A stretch of 64,000 nt of DNA from Kappaphycus alvarezii (GCA_002205965.3 NADL03000650.1:186001-250000), one strand, 5' to 3'. Shown: positions 10,346-21,991, counted from the first letter of the stretch. A program made the numbers and translations. Notes: generated from the letters alone by a model not told the origin.

Positions 10346-11207
10346 AAGCTTGTTAAGTGGTGCCGCGATGCTTGAAAAGTCTTTGATAAATCTGCGTATA
10401 CATTACAAAGACCGAGAAAACTCCGAAGCTCAGTAAGCGTTGTCGGGTGCTTCGCCTGCAGGAGTGCGGCTACTCTGGTAGAATCTATTTCCAGTCTTCC
10501 TGGCTTGATGATGTGTCCTAGGTATTTGACCTTATCGGACCCAAATGTACATTTCCTTAACTTGAGGGATACACCAGCATGTTGCAACACCCGCAGAATT
10601 TCTTCGACATGGTCGATGTGCTCCTCCATGTTTTTGGAGAAAATGATGACATCGTCAAGGTATACGAGACAGGAGCGCCATCGGTATGATGAAAGAAGAA
10701 TATCGAGGGTGCGCTGAAAGGTAGCAGGTGCGTTGCATAATCCGAATGGCATTCGCCTATAGCGATATAATCCTGCGTGGCATACGAAGGCGGTCTTGTC
10801 TCTGTCCTCTTTCGCCACTTGAACTTGCCAGTAACCAGAGTTGCAATCAAGGGTGGTGAATACTGATGCATCTCCCAAGGAGTCAATGCATTCATCCATC
10901 CTTGGTAAGGGGTAAGTGTCCTTCACTGTTACGGCGTTCAGTTTTCTATAATCGACGCAAAAACGAACCGTCCCATCGGGCTTAGGAATTAGCACCACCG
11001 GTGCAGCCCATGATGACTGTGCGGCTCAATTACGCCTGCTTCTAACATCCTCTGTACCTCGGTTGCTTCTAATTCCCTCGCCTTGAGTCCGGCTCGGTAA
11101 GGCGGTTGAGCGATAGGGCGAGTCCCGGGAATTAATTCGATGTGGTGTTCAACAGTATTGATGGCTCCCAGCGAACCATCCCACATACTCGAGTACTTGT
11201 TCAACAT
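10318..11207 (-). pseudogene. Chromovirus reverse transcriptase
   Basis: Copies element RNA into DNA. The N-terminal part (11207-10990) reads EHHIELIPGTRPIAQPPYR and LEAGVIEPHSHH, followed after a shift by VLIPKPDGTVRFCVDYRKLN. Further motifs are FTTLDCNSGYWQVQV (first catalytic Asp), YRYRRMPFGLCNAPATFQR and LVYLDDVIIFSKN, with YLDD at 10651-10662. The thumb motif KYLGHIIKPG is also present. These are textbook Ty3/Gypsy RT blocks. It is broken near 11.0 kb and again at about 10.35 kb, each by a single-base change. Confidence 0.92.
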
Positions 11208-11209
11208 TT

Positions 11210-11866
11210 CCTTGAATCTACTGGCCGCTTTGGATCTATGTGCTCCAATCGAGGTCTTCTACTGCTTTTGTAGACCTTTCGGGTGTTAACGCTTCTCCAT
11301 TCAGAGTTTTGTGCTCGTGCTCTTTAAGCACAGAGCGCTGGTGTCCACCAGGCGTTGGTGCAGGACTATCCTCTGGGATATTTCTTCGGTGATACCGAGT
11401 ACCTCTCCGAAGCTTAGCTGGCTTGGTACTGTTATTGATGGATGGGTCAATGCTTGAGCAACAATTTGCAACCGATGGAGAGTTATGGGGATTTGGTGAA
11501 GTTCGCGATCAACAACCGAAATGGGACCCCTGCTTCCACTTGTGCAATACCATTGGCAGCTGCAATCCGAGTTTGTTGTAGAGACTTGAGTCAGGTTGTA
11601 CAACTATAAGGCCGTGGCGGTCTGTTTTCACCGGTACAAATGATTGACTTTGTGGCGGAATAGTAACCCGGGTGGACATCCTAATGTTGGGCGATGCCCT
11701 TCCGTCCTTCAGGGGTGGTTCCAATTCCGTTGGTAGCGGTCTCTTACTTGGTGCCCTTTTTAAAGGCCTTCGTACTATTGGAACGTAATTACTCCTTCGA
11801 GCTCAACGAGCTTCTCCCGGGGACGAATGGATTCCACAAAACGGTCGCAGAAATCCGTTCCTAATA
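11210..11866 (-). pseudogene. Protease-RT linker of chromovirus pol
   Basis: Minus-strand frames at 11724-11509 (RMSTRVTIPPQSQSFVPVKT, then LIVVQPDSSLYNK) and 11603-11301 match the conserved stretch between protease and RT of Ty3/Gypsy polyproteins (polar residues, IPP-S, VPV, then V-P). No catalytic residues are expected here. The frame is broken at least once. Confidence 0.55.
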
Positions 11867-12110
11867 TTACTGGTGCGGCAAGCTTCTCACATACGATGAA
11901 CATGAGCAGGGCAAGATATCTTCCCAACCGGATGGTAGCTTAATGGTCCCAATTGTCCTCAACGGATTGTTATTTGCATCACAGATGTCCGGGAGCGGGC
12001 CATAAGATAGACGCTTCATCGCTTCCGGTGGGAGTTCTAAACTTCGGACGAAGTTAGGGCCTGCTCCCGTGTCCAAAACCGCAAGCGTCCGATGCATGAG
12101 TCCGGGCCTA
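11860..12110 (-). pseudogene. Chromovirus retropepsin
   Basis: Cleaves the Gag-Pol polyprotein. The minus-strand frame reads HRTLAVLDTGAGPNFVRSLE, with an intact DTGAGPN active site, then YGPLPDICDANNNPLRTIGT for the flap region. The following part is shifted: another frame reads an MFIVCEKLAAPVILGTDF-like end (hydrophobic strand, then ILG-DF) around 11900-11850, matching the ILG-D-L signature. The catalytic Asp is conserved, in contrast to the damaged site in the plus-strand element. Confidence 0.85.
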
Positions 12111-12173
12111 AGGCGACATCAGCATACACCTTGTAATTGCGTCGGGCCATAACCATGACTCTGTCTGGGTGCT

Positions 12174-14707
12174 TCATGCTCCTAACCTTTCTCCATGGAC
12201 GCTAAGCTTGAAGAGGTGATCTAAGCCGCTGGGACTTACAATTTTTGGGATCCCCAACAGCCGCATTTCGGGATCCGGGTCCGCATCTGAAGTGCTACCA
12301 TTTCTGTGAGTAAGGGAGCGGGCCGTGGGGCCCCAGATTGGTTTGCAACTGTGTCCGAGGGGACAATCTCTTCCCAAGGGGAGGCTCCCTTTACTCTTTT
12401 TTTGAAAGGTTATCTGGGACCGCTGGGGATGGAACCGGTGGTATGAAACCTATCGGCGTAGCCGAAGCATGGAGTTTAGCGACATCTCTAGGTTCCGTAG
12501 CGGGATGGTGGGCTTCCGACTTCAACATCCGGGTGACGCGGTTATAGCTTGTCTGCGGTACCGTGGACTTCTCTTGAGGGGTCAAAGCTTCATAGCTCCG
12601 TAATACCGACGGAAGTTCCCGCAAGGGTAAAATGCATTCTGGGGAAATATGTCCCCGGCCATAGCATGTGTGGCGTATGAGGTTATGGCGGCGACTTATT
12701 TGCTGTTCTTTCGTAAGGCGTGACGGTGATGGCGCCGACGTCCGCCCTCCCCAACCTGGGCGGTTGAAGTTTGTGTGGCGGTCTGCGTATGGAATTCGTG
12801 GTGCGGGAGTATTTCCTCGATCCGAGAGTAGGAAGAGGGATCATAAGGGTCTCTTCGGATATTGAAGTAAGTCCTTCCTCCGTCGTACAAGTTGGAATAT
12901 CCGAAGCACCAGCTTGGTCAAGTATGTGAGCCTCGTAGTCATTTCCATCGGCATCATACTCGATCGTTGAATTTTGAGAGGCGGACGGAGAATCTAACAG
13001 GGCAACAGTCCGTGTCTTTGACGGGGACTTCGTATCCCATCGAGAAGCCGTAATTCTGGTGCTAGGTTTGACCGGAGGGAATCAATCGAGACCTTTCGGA
13101 GCGCTTGAGAGCGAGCTCTGACGGAGATGCCTTGAATCTCGGCGTACTCTACAATATCTATGAAGGTAGCTGCCTTATTTTTGCGTCGATAATAGCTGAC
13201 AACTCCCTCGATTCGGCGGTCCAGGCCGTCGATGTACATCGTAATAAGCTCTTGGGCGTCATGAACATTACCGCAACGGCTGCTGGCGTCAGAAAGGCGC
13301 AAATAGTAGTCACGTTCGCCTTCGTTGGGTAGCTGCTGAACATCTCGCATAGCGAGTACCACATTGTGTATGGCATCGTCAGTGGCGAAGGATCGAAGCA
13401 TCCACTGGACTGCCTCCGGCCAGCTCGTGATACCTCCCTGCTCCGGAGAAGTTGTTTCGGCGACAGAGCGAAATTGCCTTTCTGCAATTCCGGTTAAGAA
13501 GTCGGGGAGAACCCGAAAGGCTTGAGATTCTGTCATGCCCTGGAGGTTGTACTCCCTAACCATCAGTGCCAGGAAAGCCAACACCATGATAGGGTCTTCA
13601 CCAGAGAAAAAATTTTCATCTTAATCTTTTGCGCAATACGTCTGGCTTTCGTCCGAGCTTTCCCTGTCTGAGAGGAATTAAGTGACTGGGAAGTTCGCTT
13701 CAAGCGGTAAGTACGATAGGATAGCAGCCTACGGTACAAATGGTTTGTTGGCTATAACTCTTCGAGACCTACCCACCAGGGCCGGGTTCTTCCCGAAGGC
13801 CAATTCGTGTCCTGGTGGATCTACCAGAGGTTGCCGATGCAGTTTGGATCTTTGTCCGATACGAGCGGTTCTTGGACTTCTTCGCCACCCGCGCCTTCTC
13901 ATATCTTCCTTTCGGACGTCCAGTTTCATCCAGAGAGAGGTCCGAATCTGAATCCGTGGACGCATCTTCAGAATCATCTTCTCCAATTCCGTTGAGCGAG
14001 CAAGATGCAGACGACGATGAGTCCTTATGTAAGTTCCTATTGTTCTTCTCGACCCAGTTCTTGTTTAAGGACTTTGCTTTTCTTTCTCGTTGCGAACGGT
14101 CCCGACGTCGTTGATCTCCATCCTTATCATCATCTTCGTCGTCATTAGTACGAGGTCCTTCAACATCGGTAATACCGAGAAGCCCCTGTTCCGGGTGAAG
14201 ATCGAGGGTTTGGGTACCCGGTACCTCCCCAGACTCGAGACGACTTAGATGGGTGCTGATACGTTCGGCTCTTTCTATACCCGTAGCTTTTTCGACGGCT
14301 AGGTCTTCCAGCAGACGGTTAACATCCTGCCTCAGAGTGGCAACCTCATCCCGCAGGGTTCCTACAACAGCCTTTAAGTCACTAATGCTGTTTAGACGAG
14401 CCTCTTGCTGACGAAAGTCAACATCAAATCGGACTTCACTTGTCTTCAGAGATTCCCGAATTTCAGTTATCTCTCCTTTAACGGTTTCAATCTCCGTGCG
14501 CACCAATGCGCAAATCTCCTCCCGGAGAGAAGCATCATGCTCCAGGCAGCGGGAGTCAATGTCCTGTGGGGGTGCTTCCGTGACCGAGGGTATGTCTCCG
14601 GCCACAGACCTGGAACGAGTCTGCGTACGGGGTACTGTTGAGGAGGCTACACCTTTTGGGGCAGTGCCCGCTCGAGTACGAGGGCGACTAGATCCAACGG
14701 AAGACAT
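12174..14707 (-). pseudogene. Chromovirus gag with CCHC knuckle
   Basis: Structural polyprotein. ATG at 14707 (MSSVGSSRPRTRAGTAPKGV) opens about 312 codons with coiled-coil-like heptads (DLKAVVGTLRDEVATLRQDV) and an acidic and basic low-complexity middle. After a shift near 13.7 kb the capsid-like part follows (MVLAFLALMVREYNLQGMTE, then ERDYYLRLSDASSRCGNVHD). A knuckle-like IRHTCYGRGHISPEC lies near 12660-12640. Its first Cys position reads Arg (CGC where TGC would be expected), so the zinc site looks damaged. The frame at 12624-12391 continues to the end of gag. Confidence 0.75.
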
Positions 14708-15600
14708 TCCAGTTCGTAGTACAAATATTCCTTATCTGTCGCTGGCGGCTTGACCACGAGGAACAGATAAATTAACAACAGTTGATAGAGGGGCGTCTTT
14801 TATCCTCAACGAAGAAAGAAGGAGACTCTCACTTGGAAGTAGAGTTACCAGAGGTGAGACTATTGAGAATCTTCTTCGACTTCGGAGTTGATCCAGTAAG
14901 TTCTAGGTCGGGAGACCAGATTTGTGTAGTGCAATGCGCGGTGCGCAGTTCTTCTCGTCTATGAACGGAACACCGTCAGACAATGAGAAACCCAACACCC
15001 ACACCAAGACCCACAGGGTGTTCGCTGTCCCTCTTTCTCTTTAAGCACCCTGCGATGCAGTAGCACAGCTCGCCAACGGCGAGGAGAAATGGAGTTGGAA
15101 GAGCGGGGGTAATTCCTTGGACGGCTGGACGGTATACTTGTCCTCCGGGTTTTAAGGCCGGGCCGTGGTCCGCGGAATGCTAGAGCCTTGGTAAGGATCG
15201 ATTCCAAAGAATCTTATACACCAGGAGTGTAATACTTGGACAAAGAAGATGTAGTATTGGGTCAGCTGTGCTGAATATCTCTTTTGGAGATAAGGATGTT
15301 GTCACCAACGACAACCTTGAAGTTCCTATTTGTATATAGACGCCGGAGTCCGGGGCGCCAAGCGTGAGTAAATATCACAGACAAAAAACAAAAGGGGTAT
15401 TGTAATATTGGATAGAGAGGGGGGAAATAGAAGGGGGACCCGGGCGGATAAACGTGGCTATAGCCAAAGTTGCCGTTGGCAAGGTTTCTGCAAAGGCGGA
15501 AGTTGGGAGTCAAGTTCAGAGCCAACACCGGGGTGGCTGTTTAATCTGTGGCCCTGGTGGCCAGGTAGGTATAAATACTAGTTAGGTAGGTTAGGGTTAT
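14708..15600 (-). promoter_or_regulatory. Upstream leader/LTR-like region of chromovirus
   Basis: No coding potential. On the minus strand this precedes gag, so it should contain the 5' LTR and primer-binding site. A TATA-like TATATAC (minus) lies near 15333. The dispersed motif GGAAGTTGGGAGTCAA starts at 15498 on the plus strand. TATAAATA lies at about 15569 on the plus strand. I could not define LTR ends or match a 3' copy. Confidence 0.35.
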
Positions 15601-17400
15601 CTACGACGGCGGGATGAGTGAAGTTAGGGAGATCCAAGTTAGAGATAAGAAAACTCGACACTTGGCCCAATAGTTACCTTTCAATTGCGAAAATATCAGG
15701 TCCAATTTGGGGGCCGAGTGGTCCAGATGGCAAGCTCTCAAGCCCCATCGGGTGGGTATACAGTACCGAAAATAATAGTGGGCGACAAAAGAAAATTGCC
15801 CTTACTGTACTGTCCAGTACAATGACCGCTGGTTAGCAGTGAATCAGATTAAAAAAAGATCACCAAAATTAGCTCTGCCGATGGCAGTACAGTGTGAGTG
15901 CGTATTGCACTACAGAGGGCTCGAAACGCGTCAAGGGAAAAGATGTGATTGTGGGACAAATTCGATCGGCTCAAAGTCGCCGGCGGTCCTTCCCCTTTTT
16001 CTTCTTTCAGTTTCGGGTCGCCTTCTATCCTTTATATATTCTCTACTGCGTCTTGCATTTTGCGGGCCGTTACGCTTATTGTAAGCTTTTTTCTTTGCCT
16101 ACACCTTTTAATGCAAAGGTGTGCCACAGTCGTGTTGGTTATTGGACCTGTTATGCGTTTGTTTTCGGAGCTGCATTTTGCGATTCCATGTGTGACAATC
16201 CTGTACATATCTGTCGGTCCTTGCTTTACATCTTGACATTAAGATGAATCGAGTGTGTGCTTCACATGTACTTCACACTCGATCGGTCATGTGCAGCTGA
16301 TGGTGTTCGTCATCGCTCATCTTCCCGTTTCATCGCATATAACGTTTGCGTCGTGCCATTGATACCTGTCCAGCTGGAACACGTGCATGCTGAATACCAA
16401 CAACTGTACAGTATCTATCAACGCACAGTATCCTTATATCGTTACGAATGAGTGTCCTAGTTAATGCTTCGGACACCTAATATTTTATTATTACGATAAT
16501 TTTCGAGCAGGTAGTGTAGTAGTGCATCTGGCAGCTATGGCGCTCAATTCGGCAAACTACCGTATGAGCGCAACTCTCGACAAAGATACTTACAGTAAAA
16601 CATTACAGAATTTTTCTTTCATTGATTACGGGGTTCTCGCTATACAGAATCATGCGAGCAACTACGGGTTGCTCACATTACACTTTACACGCGTAACCTT
16701 CGCCATAGCGGTAACTGCGAGCGAGGAGGCCGGCGGCGACACTTGACCAGATTGTGAATCTTACCCGTTGCATCAAACGTGCCTTGACAACAGTACAACA
16801 ACGTGCAGAGCGAAAAGACATCCGTCCGGCGTGGTCGTCGAGGACACCTCGAGAGCGCGCTAAGGGTGTTACATGCGAGCGGGACGAAATAGCAATGGAT
16901 AACCTGAATGTGTGCAAAACAGATCTTCTCCTGCTTTCATCCTGTTCAACATCTCTTCAACCTTCTCCAAACTTTCCCCCCCTGCCTTCAACATCCTCCC
17001 TCGGCATGGCGAAAGCCAGAAGCGACAAAGCACGTCCGCCCTCTTGGCCAGTCGTAGCAAAAACGCCTATGCAGCCAGGAGTTGCAGCAGTGCCCTCCAC
17101 TAAACGCGATTTCTGTCGCCTACAGACTGCATTACTCAGCAAACACCGGCGCGACTCCCACCTAAGGCCCTGCAACGCCATAGCTGATACCCAGTCAGTA
17201 TCGCGCCTACCACAGACGCACATGCATGCCTTCTGATAGCGGCAGAGGGCGCCATAAAGACAATACCGACATTCTCCGCATTGAGGGGATTGCACAGTAG
17301 TCGAGCACTACGCTGCGGATCCTCCAACTATCCAAAATATCCTGGAAATTGTCCGCAATGACGTCCCTGGTGCTCGCCTCTATACCTGTACACTGGCCGA
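15601..17400. other. No recognised gene; one hairpin
   Basis: Short frames occur on both strands but none shows a domain I recognise. A perfect 10-base inverted repeat (ATCGAGTGTG / CACACTCGAT) lies at 16248-16257 and 16274-16283. On the minus strand 17295-16869 a Cys-rich stretch (CGECRYCLYGALCRYQKAC) is readable. It may belong to a decayed LINE, but the plus-strand LINE to the right makes the orientation ambiguous. Confidence 0.35.
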
Positions 17401-17446
17401 ACTCATCGTCGAGAATCCTGCGGCCGAATGATAAGTCGGCGCCTGC

Positions 17447-18069
17447 ATGGCAGCCACCCGTGAGGTCGGGAACCTGAAGACCATAGCCTCCGGTATAAAT
17501 TTGACAGATCGAAAGGCCCTCGCGGGAGATATCACCCGCCTCATTGACAGAGTAGCAACCACTTTACCGCGAGGAAATGCCTTCATGGAGAACTGTATCA
17601 CAAGGTTCTGCAGGGGGTGCTCACACTTGGCACCAGCAAATTATCAAAATGACAGACCCTTACCTGACGAAAGGCATGCCAATGACAACTAACAGGTTGC
17701 CTCGGATGCACAGGACACCCCTAGTGCAGCATCGGGGCCAGATACTCCGGTAACGGCCCGCTACAAGTCCACAGACATCTCGGACGATGGACTGGAGATA
17801 CTGGAACCCGCTGCAGTCCGGCAGGACCCCGAAAGCCCAACTCCACCGGCGACAAGCACAACACCCTCGCCTCCAAAAGACCGCGAACCCTAACCTGCCA
17901 ACTTTCGGGTTGCTAAACCGAAAGAAACAGGCGCCGCCCAGCGGCCCAACCAACCCAAGCGCAATGTCCATGGCGCGCTAGCAAAGGACTCCGCGACCGC
18001 ATTCGTGGCGCCAACCCAGGCGAATAGGGTGAACTTTGGACAGAAGCAATTCAAGCCCACTAGACCAGA
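17447..18069 (+). pseudogene. Possible LINE ORF upstream part
   Basis: Plus-strand frames preceding the LINE RT: 17447-17690 (NLTDRKALAGDITRLIDRVA, then CITRFCRGCSH), and a proline-rich reading around 17780-18060 (LEPAAVRQDPESPTPPATST, FVAPTQANRVNFGQKQFKPT). Low-complexity proline-rich sequence ahead of the RT is usual for LINE ORF2 or ORF1 of protists. No endonuclease motif is seen. Interrupted by stops. Confidence 0.3.
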
Positions 18070-18870
18070 TTGGAGCGAATCGTCCGGCGTCGCTCTCAGC
18101 AGACCAACACTTGGCAGTACCCCAAGTTCCGCCGGGCAGCCCACTTAGCTGCAGACGCGCAATACGGGGGTGCGAGGCGCACCCTACATCAGTCGCGGAT
18201 CGCCGACGTGCGTGACCAGCAAGTTGTAGAACATTTGCGAGAGTTGTACCCAGCACTGCAGTCTCCGGTGGCAGCCATTGACGCGAGAAACCTTCCGCTC
18301 CCGATGGACATCACTGAGGAGGCGGTTCTACCCGTTGTCCGTCGCCTGAACCCAAACTCTGCGCCGGGCCCGGACAGAATGTCCCCGATGCTCCTTCGTT
18401 TGCTGGTCAACGAAACGGTGAGTCCTGAAGTAGGGGTGGCAGGCGTCCCGGTGTTAACTGCTGTTGTGACGAGACTAGTCCACGGGGCCGTTCCGGGCCA
18501 TGCAATCCCTCTGATCTCCTCTGTGACGCTGCTGCCCTTCCAACGTCATCCAGACACGAGGGAATACCCCGGGCCCCTGCAAGTGGGCAGCGGCGTTCCC
18601 TTTGGACTGGATTCCATTTTGCATAAAGTACGGAGACTATTCGAGCGCCACAGCAGAGAGGTTGAGCATGCACGGGTGTCCGTGGTTGCATATAACGCTT
18701 TCAATCGGTTCTCAAGACAGTGCATGATGGACTCTCTGCCGACCAAGGTATCGTCGATACGTCGTTTTCTGGACATGCTGTACGTTCGCAATAAGCCATC
18801 GCTAATATTGGTTGCGGCATCTGTACGAGACACATTACACTTGCCACACCGGACAGTACCATCCGCATAA
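18070..18870 (+). pseudogene. Non-LTR (LINE) reverse transcriptase, partial
   Basis: The frame reads EEAVLPVVRRLNPNSAPGPD (the 'APGPD' block 0/1 of LINE RTs), LQVGSGVPFGLDSILHKVRR (the G-G--I helix block), RVSVVAYNAFNRFSRQCMMD (equivalent of the catalytic D-NAFN-SR block) and FLDMLYVRNKPSLI. The first catalytic Asp of the D-NAFN motif appears replaced (VVAYNAFN). The frame ends before the GxQQGDP and FADD blocks, which are not visible downstream. This is therefore a truncated, mutated copy. The N-terminal methionine used here is arbitrary, as the protein likely began upstream. Confidence 0.75.
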
Positions 18871-20310
18871 TGTGTGCAGAGCATCCACAATAACGTGTGT
18901 CCCGGGGACAGAAGCTGTTCGGTGAGCACCGTTCATGCTGCAAGATTGCAGCGCAACTTCTTGATGACCATCGGTATGTTTCTTATCGAACCTAGACGTT
19001 CCCTAGGCTTCTCGCATTACTCTTCACGGTCAACACCTCGACACGTGTCAAATATGCCTCAAGTTGGCCAGTCCTTTGAGAAGCCCAGATTTAAATCTAC
19101 TCGGAAGGAGGGAAAGCAAATGACGTGTGCAGTAGGCGGTCGCTACAGATTCAACAGTTCGAATGCATCCCCCGTGGTTCGAATGTTCTCGACTACGTCT
19201 GCTTTCTAGTGACGGAAGCCGTTTTGCTGTACTGTAGGTGTATGCAGTCGTATCCACCGAACAGATGCGATCTTCACACCAGTTGACTCCAGAACCGCAG
19301 GATCTTTACTTCAAATCGTGTTTTCAACTTACAAGACTTGATCCAATCTTGTGGAAGACCATCTTTTGCTTCAATACGAACTTCGAAAGCTTTCATCTAG
19401 ATATGGGATACGAGTAGATAGCGATTTACTAGTTGGTTTAAAACAAGACCAATAGCTGTGGAACCATCGCTTGCATGTTTACTGCGTACATTGAAGCTCG
19501 AGAAGATTTTGACGTAGCGAAATTTGCCCAAAACAATTTAGTTCTTCCATTATTAGCATGTTGAATTGTACAACGTTCATACTGTTTGAACCTCTTTCGG
19601 AATCAGATTGGAGAGGAAAAGTGTTTAGCAGACGTTCTATGGAACACACCTGACTTCCAGACGGGGCTCATGCGTGACCCCCCCTGAATCTTAAGAAATA
19701 AAAGGTCTCTCTTTCGCTCTCTCTCAATTATCATCTCTGCTGATGTGTAACCATATGAGATAATGTAGTCTATTAATCAAATATTTCCCACTGATATCCA
19801 GGAAATTTTAGAATTATATCGAAGTTTCGAGCAAGCGTTACTCTTGGCGACAACAACCATTAGCGTCAACACGATTCAAAGCCGACGTGAAATCTAGAAG
19901 ATGGAGGAGTGAATCTGAAACAACAAACTCAAAATCTGGGGGGGGGGGCACGGAGGGTTCGTTTACTGTAACGGATAAGCTGGCTGATACCCAGTCAACT
20001 TGTATGGTAACTCAAAATCCATTGTGCTGCACTGGTGTTATCGCACAGATGGAATACTGACTTGCCAGAGCAGAGCTGCAAAACCCCTGAAATGAAACTT
20101 TATATACAAACGGCCTTCTCGTTGGTAGGGACATGACGAGAATCGATCCCTGCAAATAATTCATATGCACATCGGTGCGAGCCCCTACTCTTGTTCACGG
20201 GAGGCAGTGAATAACAAGAGTACGAAAATCAGTGCGTAAGGTGTCCGCTCCTACCAAGTGAACATTGAGTAAACCATTACCAACGATCTTCTACGTTCAC
20301 ACGTTGTAAC
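18871..20310. other. Intergenic region upstream of MAP kinase
   Basis: No supported gene. It contains CT-rich microsatellite-like sequence at about 19707-19728, a run of nine G at about 19939, and an imperfect hairpin at 20186-20222 (TACTCTTGTT paired with AACAAGAGTA, internal CAC/GTG) about 90 bases before the kinase ATG. Confidence 0.4.
20186..20222. promoter_or_regulatory. Hairpin upstream of MAP kinase start
   Basis: A 10-base perfect stem (20186-20195 with 20213-20222) with a further CAC/GTG pairing inside. It could form in the promoter or 5' UTR of the kinase gene. Role unknown. Confidence 0.35.
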
Positions 20311-21719
20311 ATGTTTGCAAAAGCTGAAAGGTTCAGTCGTGGGGAACAAATAAGCCCCAGTATTGTTCAGCTTCCATGTGATATAACGGGCAAGCATTCC
20401 TTCTCGGTGCGTGGTATAGAGTTCACAGTGGACAAAAGATATCGACTTATCAAACCAATTGGCGTTGGAGCATATGGCACTGTGGTGTCTGCCGAGGATC
20501 TCTCAACGGGTAGAATGGTCGCAATCAAGAAGATATCGGGATTGTTTGAGAGTTTAGTGGATGCGAAACGCGTTCTGCGCGAAATCCGCCTTATGCGCGT
20601 GCTCCGACATGAAAATGTAAGCGGATGACGGGACATGGCTGTGAATTTTTCTGCACACTTTTTATCAACCTGTTCCCCTCGATGCAGAGAGGAAATGCTA
20701 ACCTCTTTCCATCTTCTTCTTCTTTCCTTGGCTGCCACCACGAGCTATAGATCCTGCCTATCATCGATATGGAAGCGCCTGAATCGTCTGAAGATTTTGA
20801 CTGTGTGTACATGACGAGTCCACTGTACGACAAGGACTTGAGCAAAATCCTTAAGGCAAAACTTAAGCTTGGCCGGGCACACAAGCAATATTTCATCTAC
20901 CAACTCCTCCGGGCACTAAATTATCTCCACACGTAAGTACCTTTTGGTAGTTCTACTGTCGAACATGGGTGCGTAGAACGGTATATCGTTGCGTTTGCAA
21001 TAGAGGGACTGACACAGAATGTATGGCAGACGTTCGATACTGCATCGAGATCTGAAACCGGCCAACATCTTGGTTCAGGAGTCTTGCCACCTGACTTTAT
21101 GTGACTTTGGATTAGCACGATATATGGATAGTGGACCCGGATGTGAAGAAGGAATGACAGAATACGTGATAACGAGATGGTATCGAGCACCTGAGCTGGT
21201 CCTTACGCATAGTTACTCGAGCGCTGTTGATCTATGGGCCGTTGGATGCATTCTGGGGAGCTGTTGACAGGAAAAGTAGTGTTTCCGGGACGGGACTTCA
21301 AAAATCAAGTCGAGGTTATCTGTGAGGTTTTGGGTAAGCCCAAGGATGAAGATGTTGAGCATGTAACCTCAGGACGTGCGCGAACATTTTTGAAGGGGTT
21401 GGCGGAGAATGGGGAGGGTTTATGGGAGGAAATGTTTGGAGTTGTGGATGATAAAGTTGGAGTGGACTTGATGAGACGTTTGTTAAGATTTGATCCGAAG
21501 AAAAGATTGACAGCGGAGGAGGCATTACAGCATGAGTATGTCAGGGAGTATTGGGAGGACGAGGTAAGTGATTTTGCGGGAGAAGAAGAGACGGTGGACG
21601 TTACGGAACTTGAGCCGGATTCAAATTTGACGAAGGAGGACTTCAAAGTATTAATGTTGAGGGAGATTTACGCCTTTAGACCGACTGCGGATATCTTTCA
21701 ACGTGAGGCTAATTCCTAG
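20311..21719 (+). CDS. ERK-type MAP kinase (TEY), three exons, one frame break
   Basis: Serine/threonine kinase of the MAPK family, acting at the end of a phosphorylation cascade in cytoplasm and nucleus. Exons 20311-20616, 20751-20932 and 21030-21719. Residues: Gly-rich loop GVGAYGTV (51-58), VAIKK with catalytic Lys 73, HRDLKPAN (168-175), DFGLAR (188-193), the dual-phosphorylation motif TEY (206-208) followed by [10 protein letters not shown], then [20 protein letters not shown] and a C-terminal [15 protein letters not shown] typical of MAPKs. Total would be 392 residues, a normal MAPK length. The frame breaks at a GGGG run (21255-21258) inside [19 protein letters not shown]. One extra base would make the whole length a multiple of three. 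So this is either a sequencing error or a recent pseudogene. The intact remainder favours a real gene. Confidence 0.92.
20617..20750 (+). other. MAP kinase intron 1
   Basis: 134 bases, donor GTAAGC at 20617 and acceptor CTATAG ending at 20750, preceded by a pyrimidine-rich tract (CTTCTTCTTCTTTCC). Phase 0. Removal joins RHEN to ILPIIDM, the conserved MAPK sequence. Confidence 0.9.
20933..21029 (+). other. MAP kinase intron 2
   Basis: 97 bases, donor GTAAGT at 20933 and acceptor GGCAG ending at 21029. It splits a Thr codon (AC|A). Removal joins ALNYLHT to [12 protein letters not shown], as in all MAPKs. Confidence 0.9.
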
Positions 21720-21991
21720 GTTGAACATAGTTCACTATATTTCGGGTGGCTACTCTACTGCACTCACTATCTGAAGGTCCTGGCCGTTCGAGACCTACCA
21801 GAAGCCGCGGGCGTCCCCAAGTTTTGAAAGCCATTTTTCCTTTCCGGTTGTCTGCGGATGCCCCTACGAACTATTCTCCATCCCAACTTGGCCAAAATGA
21901 GAGGTAACCATATTACTGCGCAACTTGTCAGCCTTTGTGGATTATTACTGAATTAGAATTCACAATAGACGTTCGCGCCCCACTGCACGTG

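Larger units (their letters stand above)
7787..14707 (-). mobile_element. Ty3/Gypsy chromovirus, nearly complete internal region
   Basis: Minus-strand order from 14707 down is gag, zinc knuckle, protease, RT, RNase H, integrase and chromodomain, the canonical Ty3/Gypsy order. A C-terminal chromodomain places it among chromoviruses, whose chromodomain is thought to steer integration towards marked chromatin. Every domain keeps long readable blocks, so it is fairly young, but the coding region is broken by several single-base shifts (near 13.6-13.8, 11.0, 10.35, 9.73, 9.2, 8.8 and 7.94 kb). LTRs were not identified. Confidence 0.85.

Noticed and set aside
13769-14114. Plus-strand frames opposite gag
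   Set aside because: Shadow of the chromovirus gag frame; no independent motif.
16248-16283. Hairpin as transcription terminator or small RNA
   Set aside because: A single 10-base stem in a eukaryotic spacer without flanking gene or U tract; noted only as an inverted repeat.
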